This document shows positions 28,822 through 37,468 of a DNA stretch of 64,000 nt, piece after piece. Origin of the DNA: Rhizobiales bacterium GAS188 (GTDB lineage Bacteria; Pseudomonadota; Alphaproteobacteria; Rhizobiales; Beijerinckiaceae); the NCBI GenBank assembly GCA_900104855.1, contig FNSS01000001.1, positions 124,001 through 188,000 of the forward strand. Reading direction: 5' to 3'. How positions within the stretch are numbered: the first letter of the stretch is position 1; every line of letters starts with the position of its first letter. Below the pieces are notes generated by a model. It was not told where the DNA came from. It saw nothing but the letters and a program-made list of their open reading frames with translations, and searched no databases. A program made the translations under genes and the position numbers.

Positions 28822-29907
28822 CTAGCTCGACAAGCCTCCCGCCAAGGTCGGGACGTCGAGCGGACGGGCACCGTAATGGGCGAGCCAGCGGACGTCTCCA
28901 TCGACGAACTGGCGCAGATCGTCCATGCCGTATTTGAGCATGGCGATGCGCTCGATTCCCATCCCCCAGGCGAAGCCCTGGTACTCATCGGGGTCGAGGC
29001 CGCAATTCCTCAGCACGTTCGGATGCACCATGCCGCAGCCGAGGATTTCGAGCCAGTCGTCGCCTTCCCCGAAGCGGATCTCACCACCCTTGCGCGAGCA
29101 TTGGATGTCGACCTCGGCCGAGGGCTCCGTGAAGGGGAAGAAGGAGGGCCGAAACCTGATCTTCACATCCTGCAGCTCGAAAAACGCTTTGCAGAATTCC
29201 TCGAGAATCCATTTCAAGTGACCGAGATGTGCTTGCCGGTCGATGACCAGCCCCTCGACCTGATGGAACACCGGCAGATGCGTCTGGTCGGGCGGATCGC
29301 TCCGATAGGTGCGGCCCGGACAGATGACGCGGATCGGCGGCTTCTGCGACATCATCGTGCGGATCTGCACGGGCGAGGTATGGGTGCGCAGCACCTTGCG
29401 CTCGCCGTTGGCGTCGGGAGGCAGGAAGAACGTGTCCTGCATGTCCCGCGCCGGATGCCCCGGCGGGAAGTTCAAGGCGGTGAAGTTCAGCCAATCGGTC
29501 TCGATGTCGGGGCCTTCGGCGACCGCGAATCCCATATCGGCGAACACCGCCGTCAATTCGTCGACCACCTGGCTGACCGGGTGCACGCGCCCGCGCGAGA
29601 TGGCGCTCTCGCGTAGCGGCAGCGTCAGATCGAGGCGCTCGGCGGCGAGCCGCGCCTCGAGCGCCGCGCCGGCCAGCGCCTGCTTGCGCTGCGTCAGCGT
29701 GTCCTGGACACGATCGCGCAAGCTGTTGATCAACGGGCCCTTTTCGCGACGCTCGGCGGGCGTCATGGAGCCCAGCGTCTTCAACAGCTCGGAGACCTGG
29801 CCCTTTTTGCCGAGTGCCGCGACGCGCACCGCTTCGAGCGCCGCTTCGTCCGAGGCGCTGGTGATGGCGGCAACGAGATCCTGTTCGAGCGTGGCGAGAT
29901 CGGACAT
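28822..29907 (-). CDS. pheS: Phenylalanyl-tRNA synthetase alpha subunit
   Basis: PheS carries the catalytic site of the (alpha-beta)2 enzyme that charges tRNA-Phe. The 361-residue product has the N-terminal coiled coil, motif 1 region ([19 protein letters not shown]), the TSPVQ substrate loop, motif 2 ([19 protein letters not shown]) and motif 3 ([17 protein letters not shown]). pheT is not adjacent: the next gene, 25 bp on, encodes an unrelated membrane protein. Confidence 0.97.
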   Translation of the reverse strand: MSDLATLEQDLVAAITSASDEAALEAVRVAALGKKGQVSELLKTLGSMTPAERREKGPLINSLRDRVQDTLTQRKQALAGAALEARLAAERLDLTLPLRESAISRGRVHPVSQVVDELTAVFADMGFAVAEGPDIETDWLNFTALNFPPGHPARDMQDTFFLPPDANGERKVLRTHTSPVQIRTMMSQKPPIRVICPGRTYRSDPPDQTHLPVFHQVEGLVIDRQAHLGHLKWILEEFCKAFFELQDVKIRFRPSFFPFTEPSAEVDIQCSRKGGEIRFGEGDDWLEILGCGMVHPNVLRNCGLDPDEYQGFAWGMGIERIAMLKYGMDDLRQFVDGDVRWLAHYGARPLDVPTLAGGLSS

Positions 29908-30012
29908 GCCGGGCCTTCCTTCGTCAAAATTCGGTGCCCCGCTTGGCGGAAAGCCCGCTGATGCCGTGGCGGCCGCGCTTGTGCCATCAACGCTAAGGGC
30001 TGTCGAGCCATC

Positions 30013-30831
30013 TCAGGCGATCTCCGAATAGCCCCTCTCGATGGCCTCCTTCTCCCAGACCAAGGTCAGATCGTAATTGGCGAGATCGACGGGCGCGAAG
30101 CTCTTGAGCTCGAGCCTCGCGAGGATCGGGCGCGCCTCGGGATCGACGGCCGCTCCGATCAGGGCGTCCGTGAGGCGCGCCACTCTGCGCTGATCGAGCC
30201 CGGCACTCGCGACGAGCGGCGGCATGGGGGCGAATTCGCTGCGCTCGACGACGCGCAGGCCGAGCGCCAGATTCGGCTCGTAACGACGCAGCAGGATATG
30301 GGCATAGGCGTCGAGGGGCGCGACCTCCACCCGGCCTTCGAGGACAGCGAGGGCAGCGGCGCGCGGCGTCATTACCGGACCCGTCACCTCGCTGTAGAAG
30401 CGCTTTCGCTTGCCGTCCTTGCTATCGAGAAAGCCCAGGAGGTGATGGCGCACCGCATTGTAGCCGGAATGGGAATCCTTCGTCGTAAAGGCGATGCGAT
30501 GTTGGAACGTGTCCTCGAGCCGCTTGAAGTCGGCGCCGAAGCGCACCACGAAATCCGTCCAGTAGACCGCCCTGCCCTGCGCATGCGGGTCGCTTATCAC
30601 CGGAGCCGCGAGCGGGATTACCTGAGCGGCCCGCTTCGCCAGGGGCCAGGCGCCCATGAAGCAGGCGCCGAGGTCGCGCCGCCTCCAGAGCTCGGCGAGC
30701 GGCGCGGGCGCTGCATGCTCGATGAGGTCGAGCGGCACATCGGCGCTGCGCGCGAGCCAGCGGAACAAATCGCGCCAGGCCGCCGCCGCTCCGGGCGCCG
30801 GCGAATACATGCGGGCATTGGCAAAGATCAT
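30013..30831 (-). CDS. PhnD-like phosphate/phosphonate-type substrate-binding protein
   Basis: The 272-residue protein has the bilobal fold features of the PhnD group: ANARMYSP at the start, ACFMGAWPLAKR in the hinge region, and FTTKDSHSGYNAVRHHLLGF, the SxSGY-like ligand segment. It ends in a C-terminal lobe with VALVAPLD-like AVLEGRVEVAPLDAYAH. Starting at ATG 30831 there is no signal peptide, which is unusual for a binding protein, and no permease or ATPase genes adjoin. The frame is open to 30978, but that extension overlaps the divergent CinA-like gene and shows no signal sequence. Confidence 0.72.
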   Translation of the reverse strand: MIFANARMYSPAPGAAAAWRDLFRWLARSADVPLDLIEHAAPAPLAELWRRRDLGACFMGAWPLAKRAAQVIPLAAPVISDPHAQGRAVYWTDFVVRFGADFKRLEDTFQHRIAFTTKDSHSGYNAVRHHLLGFLDSKDGKRKRFYSEVTGPVMTPRAAALAVLEGRVEVAPLDAYAHILLRRYEPNLALGLRVVERSEFAPMPPLVASAGLDQRRVARLTDALIGAAVDPEARPILARLELKSFAPVDLANYDLTLVWEKEAIERGYSEIA

Positions 30832-30976
30832 GAGGTCGCCGATAGCAGAGGGCGGGCAAAGGGTGAAGCCGGCCAGCGCCACCTTAGCATTGCGGCCGCG
30901 AACGCGTATGCAGGTCCTGACGATTAGCGGACACTCGATCCGGCTGACTGCCGGCAGCCAACCCCGGAGCGCGAGC

Positions 30977-31462
30977 ATGGACGAATTGCAGCAGGTGGCG
31001 GGACGTGTCGCGGCGCGCCTGATCGCACGCCGCGAGACGATCGCGGTGTCGGAATCCTCGGCCGGCGGCCTGATCGCGGCGGCGCTGCTCGCCGTTCCGG
31101 GCGCGTCGCGCTATTTCCTCGGCGGAGCTGTGGTCTACACGGCGATCGCGCGCGAAGCCCTCATCTCCATCACGCCGCAGGAGATGACTGGGATGCGCTC
31201 GTCTTCGGAACCCTATGCGCAACTCCTCGCCCGCAGGACCCGCGACAAGATGCAAGCGAGCTGGGGCATGGCCGAAACCGGCGCCGCCGGCCCGACGGGC
31301 AATCGCTATGGCGATGCCGCAGGGCATAGCTGCGTCGCGATCTCAGGTCCGAGCGAGGCGGTGCGGACGCTCGAAACAGCGTCTTCCGACCGCCCGGCCA
31401 ATATGCGCGCCTTCGCCATCGCGGCTCTTGCGCTCCTGGAGACGGCGCTCGGGCCAGCCTGA
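30977..31462 (+). CDS. CinA C-terminal domain protein (nicotinamide-nucleotide amidohydrolase, PncC-like)
   Basis: The 161-residue protein corresponds to the stand-alone CinA/PncC domain: RRETIAVSESSAGGLIAAALLAVPGASRYFLGG at the N-terminus and GMAETGAAGPTGNRYGDAAGH in the middle. Characterised PncC enzymes deamidate nicotinamide mononucleotide to nicotinate mononucleotide in NAD salvage. ATG 30977 is used; the frame is open further upstream but without conserved sequence. Confidence 0.85.
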   Translation: MDELQQVAGRVAARLIARRETIAVSESSAGGLIAAALLAVPGASRYFLGGAVVYTAIAREALISITPQEMTGMRSSSEPYAQLLARRTRDKMQASWGMAETGAAGPTGNRYGDAAGHSCVAISGPSEAVRTLETASSDRPANMRAFAIAALALLETALGPA

Positions 31463-31551
31463 ACCGCGGGCCCGGGCTATTACGCGACGCCCGCCAATGC
31501 GCTATGGCGCATGCCGATCAAGACCATTTTCCCTTGCGCAAGGCCGAAGCG

Positions 31552-31821
31552 ATGACCGACACACCTCCAGACCGCCTCTCCACCGACCCCGACAGCCCGT
31601 ATTACGATGCCGAGGTGCTGGCGCGCGATGTGGGCGTGCGCTTCAAGGGTGTCGACAAGAACAATGTGCACGAATATTGCGTCAGCGAAGGCTGGGTGCG
31701 GCTGACGGCGGGCGCCGCCAAGGATCGCTTCGGCAACCCTCTCACAATAAAGATCAGCGGCCTCGTCGAGCCCTATTTCCGCAACCAGGATTCCGGCGCG
31801 CCTCCTTCTCCCGCCACTTGA
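31552..31821 (+). CDS. DUF3297 family protein
   Basis: The 89-residue acidic protein matches the DUF3297 pattern: TPPDRLSTDPDSPYYDAEVL, GVRFKGVDKNNVHEYCVSEGW, then NPLTIKISGLVEPYF. Its function is unknown. ATG 31552 gives the usual family start. The last residues (GAPPSPAT) and the stop codon come from the left end of RIME-like element 2, so the original C-terminus has been replaced or extended by repeat DNA. Confidence 0.8.
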   Translation: MTDTPPDRLSTDPDSPYYDAEVLARDVGVRFKGVDKNNVHEYCVSEGWVRLTAGAAKDRFGNPLTIKISGLVEPYFRNQDSGAPPSPAT

Positions 31822-31979
31822 GGCGGGAGAAGGTGCCGAGGCGAAGCCGAGGCGGATGAGGGGCGCAAGGTCTCTACTTCAAGATCTGGCGCTTCACCGG
31901 CGTCCCTCATCCGCCCTCACTGCGCAAAGTCTATTCAGCCAAGACTTGCACCTTCTTCCGCGAAAGAGCGGGAGAAGGA
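31804..31979. repeat. RIME-like palindromic element 2
   Basis: Ends CCTTCTCCCGCC...GGCGGGAGAAGG and CCTTCTTCCGCG...GCGGGAGAAGG enclose GCCGAGGCGGATGAGGGGCG, GCGCTTCACCGGCG and CCCTCATCCGCCCTCACTGC. It is nearly identical to element 3 (39996-40171), including the inner region. Its left end supplies the stop codon of the DUF3297 gene. Confidence 0.85.
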
Positions 31980-32036
31980 GACGCGCGCCCAGCGCTACAG
32001 AAAATGCGTGAATCGAACAGCGGTCCCGGCAAGGTT

Positions 32037-33176
32037 CTAGCTCCCCAGGAACGCGGTCAGCAGCTCGCTCACCTGCTGCGGCTGTTCCTGCTGCACCCAA
32101 TGGCCCGCTCCCTCGACGAGGTGGCAACCGCGCATGCGCGTCAAGGCGCTCTCCTGCATGCGCTCGATGCTGCCCGGGACCTGGTAGATGCCCCAATCGC
32201 TGCGCCCGGCGATGAAGATCGAGGGCACGTCGATCGTCCGGCCGGAGAAGATCTGCAGCTCGGCCGTATCGATGCCAAGCGTCCGGCAGCGATACCATTG
32301 CAGGCCGCCCTGGAAGCCGGTGCGGGCAAATTCCGTGCTGTAGACGGAAAGCTCGGTGTCGGGCAGCCAGCCGCAAGACTCGATCTCGGTCTCCGAGGGC
32401 ATTTCGGAAGCGACCGTCTCGGCCATGCTCTTATGCAGGTCCATGATGTAGTAGGTCGGCATCTTGGCGAGCTCATCCGCCGTCCAGGATTGCAGGCGGA
32501 AGGGCGCGTTGCGAAAGGGCCCGCTTCCTCGCCAATCGGCGCTCTTATGATGGTAATAGGCGCGCAGGAAAGCCTGTAGGCCTTGCCGGCAATCGACCAT
32601 GTCGGCATTGGCTTGCCGCGTGCCGTAATACCATTGGTAATGCTTGCGCGGCCTCGCGAGCTGCGCCAGCGCCGCATGGATACCGGGCTCCGACGAGGCC
32701 ACAGATAGCGCCGGCGGCCCGGCGAAGGGCGCGCTCATCAAGGCGAGCGAACGGAAGATGTCGGGCCGCAGCAGCGCGCACCAGGCGGCGACCGGCGAGC
32801 CGAAATCATGCCCGACCACCGCAGCGACATGGCGGTAGCCGAGCGCCGCGACGAGGCCGAGCGCATCGCGCACCAGATTGAGGAAGCCGAACGGGCGCAG
32901 ATCCCCGTCATAATCGGCGTCCCAACCTGTGGTGCGTCCATATCCCCGCTGATCGGGTGCCACCACATGGAATCCCGCGGCCGCGAGCGGCCCCATGATC
33001 TTGCGCCAGGAATAGCCAAGCTCGGGAAAGCCGTGCAGCAGCAGGAGGCAGGGACGGCCCTCGCTCTCATAGCCCGCCTCGAGCACATGCATGCGCAGGC
33101 CATTGACGCCGTCGAGGAAGCGCGCACGGATGCCCGAGGGCAGGACCGTGGCGTCGAGGGGTTGTGACTCGTCCAT
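32037..33176 (-). CDS. Alpha/beta hydrolase, epoxide hydrolase-like
   Basis: The 379-residue protein has the motifs of soluble epoxide hydrolases and related dehalogenases: HGFPELGYSWRKIM (oxyanion motif), PDQRGYGRTTGW, VVGHDFGSPVAAW (nucleophilic Asp in the elbow), and the catalytic His in EGAGHWVQQEQP. No signal peptide is seen. ATG 33176 is preferred to the in-frame GTG two codons upstream, and an AGGTGAG motif precedes it. The substrate is unknown. Confidence 0.85.
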   Translation of the reverse strand: MDESQPLDATVLPSGIRARFLDGVNGLRMHVLEAGYESEGRPCLLLLHGFPELGYSWRKIMGPLAAAGFHVVAPDQRGYGRTTGWDADYDGDLRPFGFLNLVRDALGLVAALGYRHVAAVVGHDFGSPVAAWCALLRPDIFRSLALMSAPFAGPPALSVASSEPGIHAALAQLARPRKHYQWYYGTRQANADMVDCRQGLQAFLRAYYHHKSADWRGSGPFRNAPFRLQSWTADELAKMPTYYIMDLHKSMAETVASEMPSETEIESCGWLPDTELSVYSTEFARTGFQGGLQWYRCRTLGIDTAELQIFSGRTIDVPSIFIAGRSDWGIYQVPGSIERMQESALTRMRGCHLVEGAGHWVQQEQPQQVSELLTAFLGS

Positions 33177-33201
33177 TCTCACCTCGTTTGGAAGTAGCGG
33201 G

Positions 33202-33300
33202 GAATGGTGAGGGGTGAGTAGTGAGGAGTGAGTGGTGAACGAACCGAAATCGCCGACTGCTATTCGCTACTCACTATTCACTTCTCACCACTCACCACTC
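33202..33300. repeat. Heptamer satellite, inverted arms (copy C)
   Basis: The left arm has GTGAGGG, GTGAGTA, GTGAGGA and GTGAGTG units. The right arm has ATTCGCT, ACTCACT, ATTCACT and CACCACT units. They are separated by about 25 bp of ordinary sequence. It lies between the epoxide-hydrolase-like gene and the DCC gene, and the DCC stop codon (minus strand 33292-33294) is inside it. Confidence 0.85.
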
Positions 33301-33762
33301 GAGAAACCGATCGGCCTGCGCTGGATCAGGCCTATAGCAAGTGTCTCGCGCCCCGAACCAGCGCAGCCGGTTGCGCGCGATAATTTGATAGAGCCGGTCC
33401 CGCAACGGGCGCGGCAGCAGCCTTGCGACGGAGATCAACGACCACGGAAAGCCTAGCTGCTCGAAGATGCGGATCGACCCTTCCGATTTGAGCCAGGCCC
33501 GCCCATCCTCGAGCAGAATGTTGCTCTCATAGTCCGAGGCCACGAGGCCGAAATGCGCGTAGAGCGCCGCACCGATCGGCGTCTGCGCCGCGAGAAGCCG
33601 AAAGCGACGCTCTCGGTCGCGGCGCATGATGAGCCTCGCGAAAGCAGAACATATCACGCAGTGGCCATCGAAAACGACGATGGGGCGGTCGTCGGGAAAG
33701 GGCGGAACCGCCGGATCGCTTCGATAGCTGTAGGGTCGATAGCTGTAGGCTTGGCGCTCCAT
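33292..33762 (-). CDS. DCC family thiol-disulphide oxidoreductase (DUF393)
   Basis: The 156-residue protein has the DCC hallmark VVFDGHCVICSAF near residue 35 and the remainder of the DUF393 fold (RFRLLAAQTPIGAAL, LLEDGRAWLKSEGSIRIFEQLG). The CxxC suggests thiol redox activity. The N-terminus contains a 15-bp tandem duplication (33721-33750) that encodes a repeated SYR motif. The stop codon lies in heptamer repeat C. ATG 33762 was chosen over 33807. Confidence 0.85.
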   Translation of the reverse strand: MERQAYSYRPYSYRSDPAVPPFPDDRPIVVFDGHCVICSAFARLIMRRDRERRFRLLAAQTPIGAALYAHFGLVASDYESNILLEDGRAWLKSEGSIRIFEQLGFPWSLISVARLLPRPLRDRLYQIIARNRLRWFGARDTCYRPDPAQADRFLEW

Positions 33763-33910
33763 GGTGCCTTTCACCGAATGCTCCGAAGCGGGTTTATTCC
33801 GCCTCACTCCTCAAGGCAAAGCAGACCGGCATCCACATGGTCGTTCGGCTCCCGGCTTCGACCGTTGCGTGCCGTCCTCGATTTGCGAACATTCTGGGAC
33901 GCGGGACGAC

Positions 33911-34429
33911 ATGGTAAGCTCGGCCATGGTCATCCGCGAAGAACAGCTTGGCGATCATGCGGCCGTCGCTGCGCTACATAGCGTTGCGTTCGGTCGCGAC
34001 TATGAGGCCGTCCTGGTGGCGCGCCTGCGCCATGAGCATGTGGTGCATGTGAGCCTCGTCGCCCTCGAAGGTGAGGAGATCGTCGGCCATATCTTGTTCA
34101 GCGCCCTCTCGGTCCAGGTCGATGGTCGTCACATATCGGCGGCGGCGCTCGCACCCCTGTCCATCGCGCCGGCGTTTCAGCGCCAGGGCTACGGCTCATC
34201 GCTCGTCAGGGCTGGGATCGAAGCTCTGCGCCTGCGCGGCTGCGAGGCGATCATCGTGCTCGGCCACCCGAACTTCTATCCGCGCTTCGGATTCTCGGAC
34301 CGTTTGGCGAGCCACCTCCGCGCTCCTTTTTGCGGCCCGGCCTTCATGGGGCTCGAGCTCGCGCCCGGCGCACTGGCGGGGCGAGAAGGGTCGGTGACCT
34401 ATGCCCGGGCCTTTGGTCTTGGTCCTTGA
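33911..34429 (+). CDS. GNAT family N-acetyltransferase
   Basis: The 172-residue protein has the GNAT core, with the acetyl-CoA motif PAFQRQGYGSSLVRAGIEAL and the YatP-like stretch VLGHPNFYPRFGF and LGPL-like LAPLSIAP. This resembles the putative acetyltransferases of the YhbS group. The substrate is unknown. ATG 33911 is used; ATG 33926 is also possible. Confidence 0.87.
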   Translation: MVSSAMVIREEQLGDHAAVAALHSVAFGRDYEAVLVARLRHEHVVHVSLVALEGEEIVGHILFSALSVQVDGRHISAAALAPLSIAPAFQRQGYGSSLVRAGIEALRLRGCEAIIVLGHPNFYPRFGFSDRLASHLRAPFCGPAFMGLELAPGALAGREGSVTYARAFGLGP

Positions 34430-34549
34430 GGCGCATCCGGCAGGGGATACGCGCTTGCTCCCGACCACACGCTTGCTCGCGACCTTGCGCGACAGAGCCG
34501 AATGGAGGCAGGATGAGGTGAGGCCCGCCGAACATCAGGAGATCAGCGA

Positions 34550-35662
34550 TTGACGAGCGTTGCCGGAGAAGCCACGTCAAGCGTCGGCGCCGGCAACGGG
34601 CGGAACGGGGCGACACGGCGCGGCGCCGACGCCATGGCGCTCATGTCGCGGCTGGTCATCCAGGCGGCGACGCTCCTCGGATCGCTCATCCTGACCTTCC
34701 TCGGCCTTACCGCGGTCACCTTCTGCATCGGCCGCTTCATCCCCATCGATCCGGTGGTCGCCGTCGTCGGGGATCGCGCCACGCGCGATGTCTATGAGGC
34801 GGCCAGGACCGCCATGGGGCTCGACCGCTCAATCCCCGAACAATATGCCATCTATCTCAAGAAGGTGCTCACCGGCGATCTCGGCAACTCGGTGATCACC
34901 TCGCATCCGGTGCTCGCCGATCTCATTCATTTCTTCCCCGCGACCTTCGAGCTCGCCACCATCGCGACGCTGATCGGGGTCGCGGTTGGCGTGCCGGCGG
35001 GCGTGATGGCGGCCGCGAAACAGGGCCGCGCCTTCGACCATGTGGTGCGACTCGTGGGCCTGTTCGGCTATTCGATGCCGGTCTTTTGGCTCGGCCTCGT
35101 CGGCCTCTTCCTGTTCTACGGCAAGCTCGGCTGGGTGCTGGGGCCGGGCCGGATCGACGCCTTCTACGAGGATATCGTCACCCCGCACACCGGCGTCATC
35201 CTGATCGACAGCGCCCTTGCGGGCGAGTGGGATATCTTCCGCAACGCCGTCGGCCATCTGGTCTTGCCGGCCTGCCTGCTCGGCTATCTGTCGCTCGCCT
35301 ATATCGCGCGCATGACGCGCAGCTTCATGATCGATCAGCTGCGCCAGGAATATGTGACGGCAGCCCTCATCAAGGGTCGCTCCTACCAGGGCGCGGTCTG
35401 GCGGCATGCCTTCCCCAACATCATGGTGGCGCTGATCACGGTCATCGGGCTGAGCTACGCCTCGCTGCTCGAAGGCGCGGTGCTCACCGAGACGGTCTTC
35501 GCCTGGCCGGGGCTCGGCCTCTACATCACCCGCTCGCTGTTCAACGCCGACATGAACGCCGTGCTTGGCGGCACGCTCGTGGTCGGCGCCGTGTTCATCG
35601 GCATCAACCTGTTCTGCGACTTCCTCTACAAGCTCGCAGATCCGCGGCTGCGCGAGGCCTGA
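34550..35662 (+). CDS. ABC transporter permease, DppB/OppB-like
   Basis: The 370-residue inner-membrane permease belongs to the peptide/nickel (Opp/Dpp) importer class. It shows the family N-terminal motif (TAVTFCIGRFIPIDPV), six predicted helices and the EAA loop (EYVTAALIKGRSYQGAVWRHAFPN). I favour the TTG at 34550, 7 bp after AGGAGA; ATG 34634 would remove a disordered 28 residues. It is the first gene of a permease-permease-ATPase-ATPase-binding protein operon; the transported substrate is unknown. Confidence 0.93.
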   Translation: MTSVAGEATSSVGAGNGRNGATRRGADAMALMSRLVIQAATLLGSLILTFLGLTAVTFCIGRFIPIDPVVAVVGDRATRDVYEAARTAMGLDRSIPEQYAIYLKKVLTGDLGNSVITSHPVLADLIHFFPATFELATIATLIGVAVGVPAGVMAAAKQGRAFDHVVRLVGLFGYSMPVFWLGLVGLFLFYGKLGWVLGPGRIDAFYEDIVTPHTGVILIDSALAGEWDIFRNAVGHLVLPACLLGYLSLAYIARMTRSFMIDQLRQEYVTAALIKGRSYQGAVWRHAFPNIMVALITVIGLSYASLLEGAVLTETVFAWPGLGLYITRSLFNADMNAVLGGTLVVGAVFIGINLFCDFLYKLADPRLREA

Positions 35663-35666
35663 TCCG

Positions 35667-36587
35667 ATGAGCGTGAGCGCAACCACGAGATTGTCACTGC
35701 GCCAATGGCTCGGGGCGGACGACCCGGCTTCCCGCCTGCAGGCGCTGTGCGGCAACGTCTTTCGAACGCTCCACGCCATCACCGTCAATCCGCTGGCGCT
35801 GATCGGCCTCATGATCGTCATCGCCCTCATCCTCGTGGCGCTCGCCGCGCCCATCCTGGCGCATGGCCTCTCCCCGATCGGGCAGGACCTCCAGGGGAGG
35901 CTCGCTCCTCCAAGCGCCGCCCACTGGTTCGGCACGGACGAGCTCGGGCGGGACATCTATGCCCGCACCGTCTATGGCGCGCGCGTCACGCTGGTCATCG
36001 TCGCCCTGGTCGCGGCGGTGGTGGTGCCGATCGGCCTCGCGGTCGGCACCACGGCCGGTTATCTCGGCTCGGCCGTCGACATGGTGCTGATGCGCATCAC
36101 CGACATCTTCCTCGCCTTCCCGCGCCTGGTGCTGGCTCTCGCCTTCGCTGCCGCGCTCGGGCCCGGCATCGAAAACGCCGTGATCGCCATCTCGCTGACC
36201 GCATGGCCGCCTTATGCGCGCCTGGCGCGCGCCGAGACCGTCACCATCGCCAAGAGCGACTTCATCGCCGCGGTGGTGCTGCAGGGCGCCTCGACCTCGC
36301 GCATCCTCCTGCGCCATGTCGTGCCGCTATGCATCTCCTCGGTGATCGTGCGCCTCACCCTCGACATGGCGGGCATCATCCTCACCGCCGCCGGGCTCGG
36401 CTTCCTCGGCCTCGGGGCGCAGCCGCCGACGCCCGAATGGGGCGCCATGGTCTCCTCCGGCCGCGACGTCATCCTCGACCAATGGTGGGTCGCGACCATC
36501 CCGGGCATCGCCATCTTCATCGTGAGTCTCGGATTCAACCTGCTCGGCGACGGGCTGCGCGACGCCTTCGATCCCAGAAGTCGCTGA
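35667..36587 (+). CDS. ABC transporter permease, DppC/OppC-like
   Basis: The 306-residue partner permease has the typical N-terminal helix, the HWFGTDELGRDIYARTVYGAR motif diagnostic of DppC/OppC, and the EAA loop (SDFIAAVVLQGASTSRILLRHVVP). It starts 4 bp after the upstream permease. The stop codon lies in a series of 15-bp tandem duplications that extends to the next gene start. Confidence 0.94.
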   Translation: MSVSATTRLSLRQWLGADDPASRLQALCGNVFRTLHAITVNPLALIGLMIVIALILVALAAPILAHGLSPIGQDLQGRLAPPSAAHWFGTDELGRDIYARTVYGARVTLVIVALVAAVVVPIGLAVGTTAGYLGSAVDMVLMRITDIFLAFPRLVLALAFAAALGPGIENAVIAISLTAWPPYARLARAETVTIAKSDFIAAVVLQGASTSRILLRHVVPLCISSVIVRLTLDMAGIILTAAGLGFLGLGAQPPTPEWGAMVSSGRDVILDQWWVATIPGIAIFIVSLGFNLLGDGLRDAFDPRSR

Positions 36588-36636
36588 GCAAAGAGTCGAT
36601 AAGCAATGAGCCGGTGAGCAATGAGCCGATGAGCGC
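36582..36636 (+). repeat. 15-bp tandem duplications at the DppC-DppD gene junction
   Basis: About 3.5 units of 15 bp (CGxTGAGCAATGAGC pattern, starting at 36582, 36597, 36612 and 36627) cover the stop of the permease gene and the start of the ATPase gene. Each unit carries a TGAGC, as at an overlapping stop/start. Confidence 0.8.
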
Positions 36637-37468
36637 CCCTCCCCTCCTCGAGGTCGAAGGTCTCGACGTGACCTTCATGGGTGGGCGCGCGCCCTTCCCG
36701 GCCGTGCGCGGTGTGTCGTTCAGGCTCGGCCGCGAGCGGCTCGGTATCGTCGGAGAATCAGGCTCCGGCAAATCGACGACGGGGCGCGCCATCCTCGGCC
36801 TCCTGCCGCCGAGCGCGAAGGTGAGCGCCAGGCGGCTCGCCTTCAAGGGAACCGAGCTCACCGGGCTGACGCCGCGCGGCTGGCGGAGCTTGCGCGGCCG
36901 GCACATCTCGATGGTGATGCAGGATCCGAAATTCTCGCTCAATCCCGTGATCAAAGTCGGCGCGCAGATCGTCGAGACGCTGCGCCTGCATGAGCGGGTC
37001 TCGGAGACGCAGGCGCGGCGACGGGCGCTTGCCATGCTCGAGGCGGTGCGCATCCGTGACCCCGAGCGCGTCTTCCATCTCCATCCGCATCAGCTCTCGG
37101 GCGGCATGGGCCAGCGCGTGATGATCGCCGCCATGCTGATCGCCGAGCCCGACCTCCTGATCGCCGACGAGCCGACCTCGGCGCTCGACGTGACGGTGCA
37201 GAACGAGGTGCTGCGCATCCTCGACGACCTGGTCGCGGCGCGCGGCATGGGCTTGATCTTCATCAGCCATAATCTCACGGTGATCGCGAGCTTCTGCGAC
37301 CGCGTGCTCGTCATGTATGGCGGGCGCATCGTCGAGGAGCTCGCGGCGCGCGATCTCGGCGAGGCTCGCCATCCCTATACGCGAGCCCTGATCGCTGCGG
37401 CGCCCAATCTCGACCAGCCTCGCGCCGAGCTCGCGGTCGTCGCCCGTGACCCCGCTTGGGCCGAATGA
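36629..37468 (+). CDS. ABC transporter ATP-binding protein, DppD/OppD-like
   Basis: The 279-residue ATPase has Walker A GESGSGKST, signature LSGGMGQRVMIAAML, Walker B LLIADEPTSALDVT and the switch His in ISHNLTV. It is shorter than typical DppD (about 330 residues) and lacks the long C-terminal oligopeptide-transporter extension. ATG 36629 follows directly on the 15-bp repeat array; an in-frame GTG at 36614 is a possible alternative. It overlaps the next ATPase gene by 4 bp. Confidence 0.93.
   Translation: MSAPPLLEVEGLDVTFMGGRAPFPAVRGVSFRLGRERLGIVGESGSGKSTTGRAILGLLPPSAKVSARRLAFKGTELTGLTPRGWRSLRGRHISMVMQDPKFSLNPVIKVGAQIVETLRLHERVSETQARRRALAMLEAVRIRDPERVFHLHPHQLSGGMGQRVMIAAMLIAEPDLLIADEPTSALDVTVQNEVLRILDDLVAARGMGLIFISHNLTVIASFCDRVLVMYGGRIVEELAARDLGEARHPYTRALIAAAPNLDQPRAELAVVARDPAWAE

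Noticed and set aside
31804-31979. Insertion sequence or MITE with a transposase
   Set aside because: The elements have palindromic ends but no transposase gene and no clear target duplication; the RIME-like explanation fits better.
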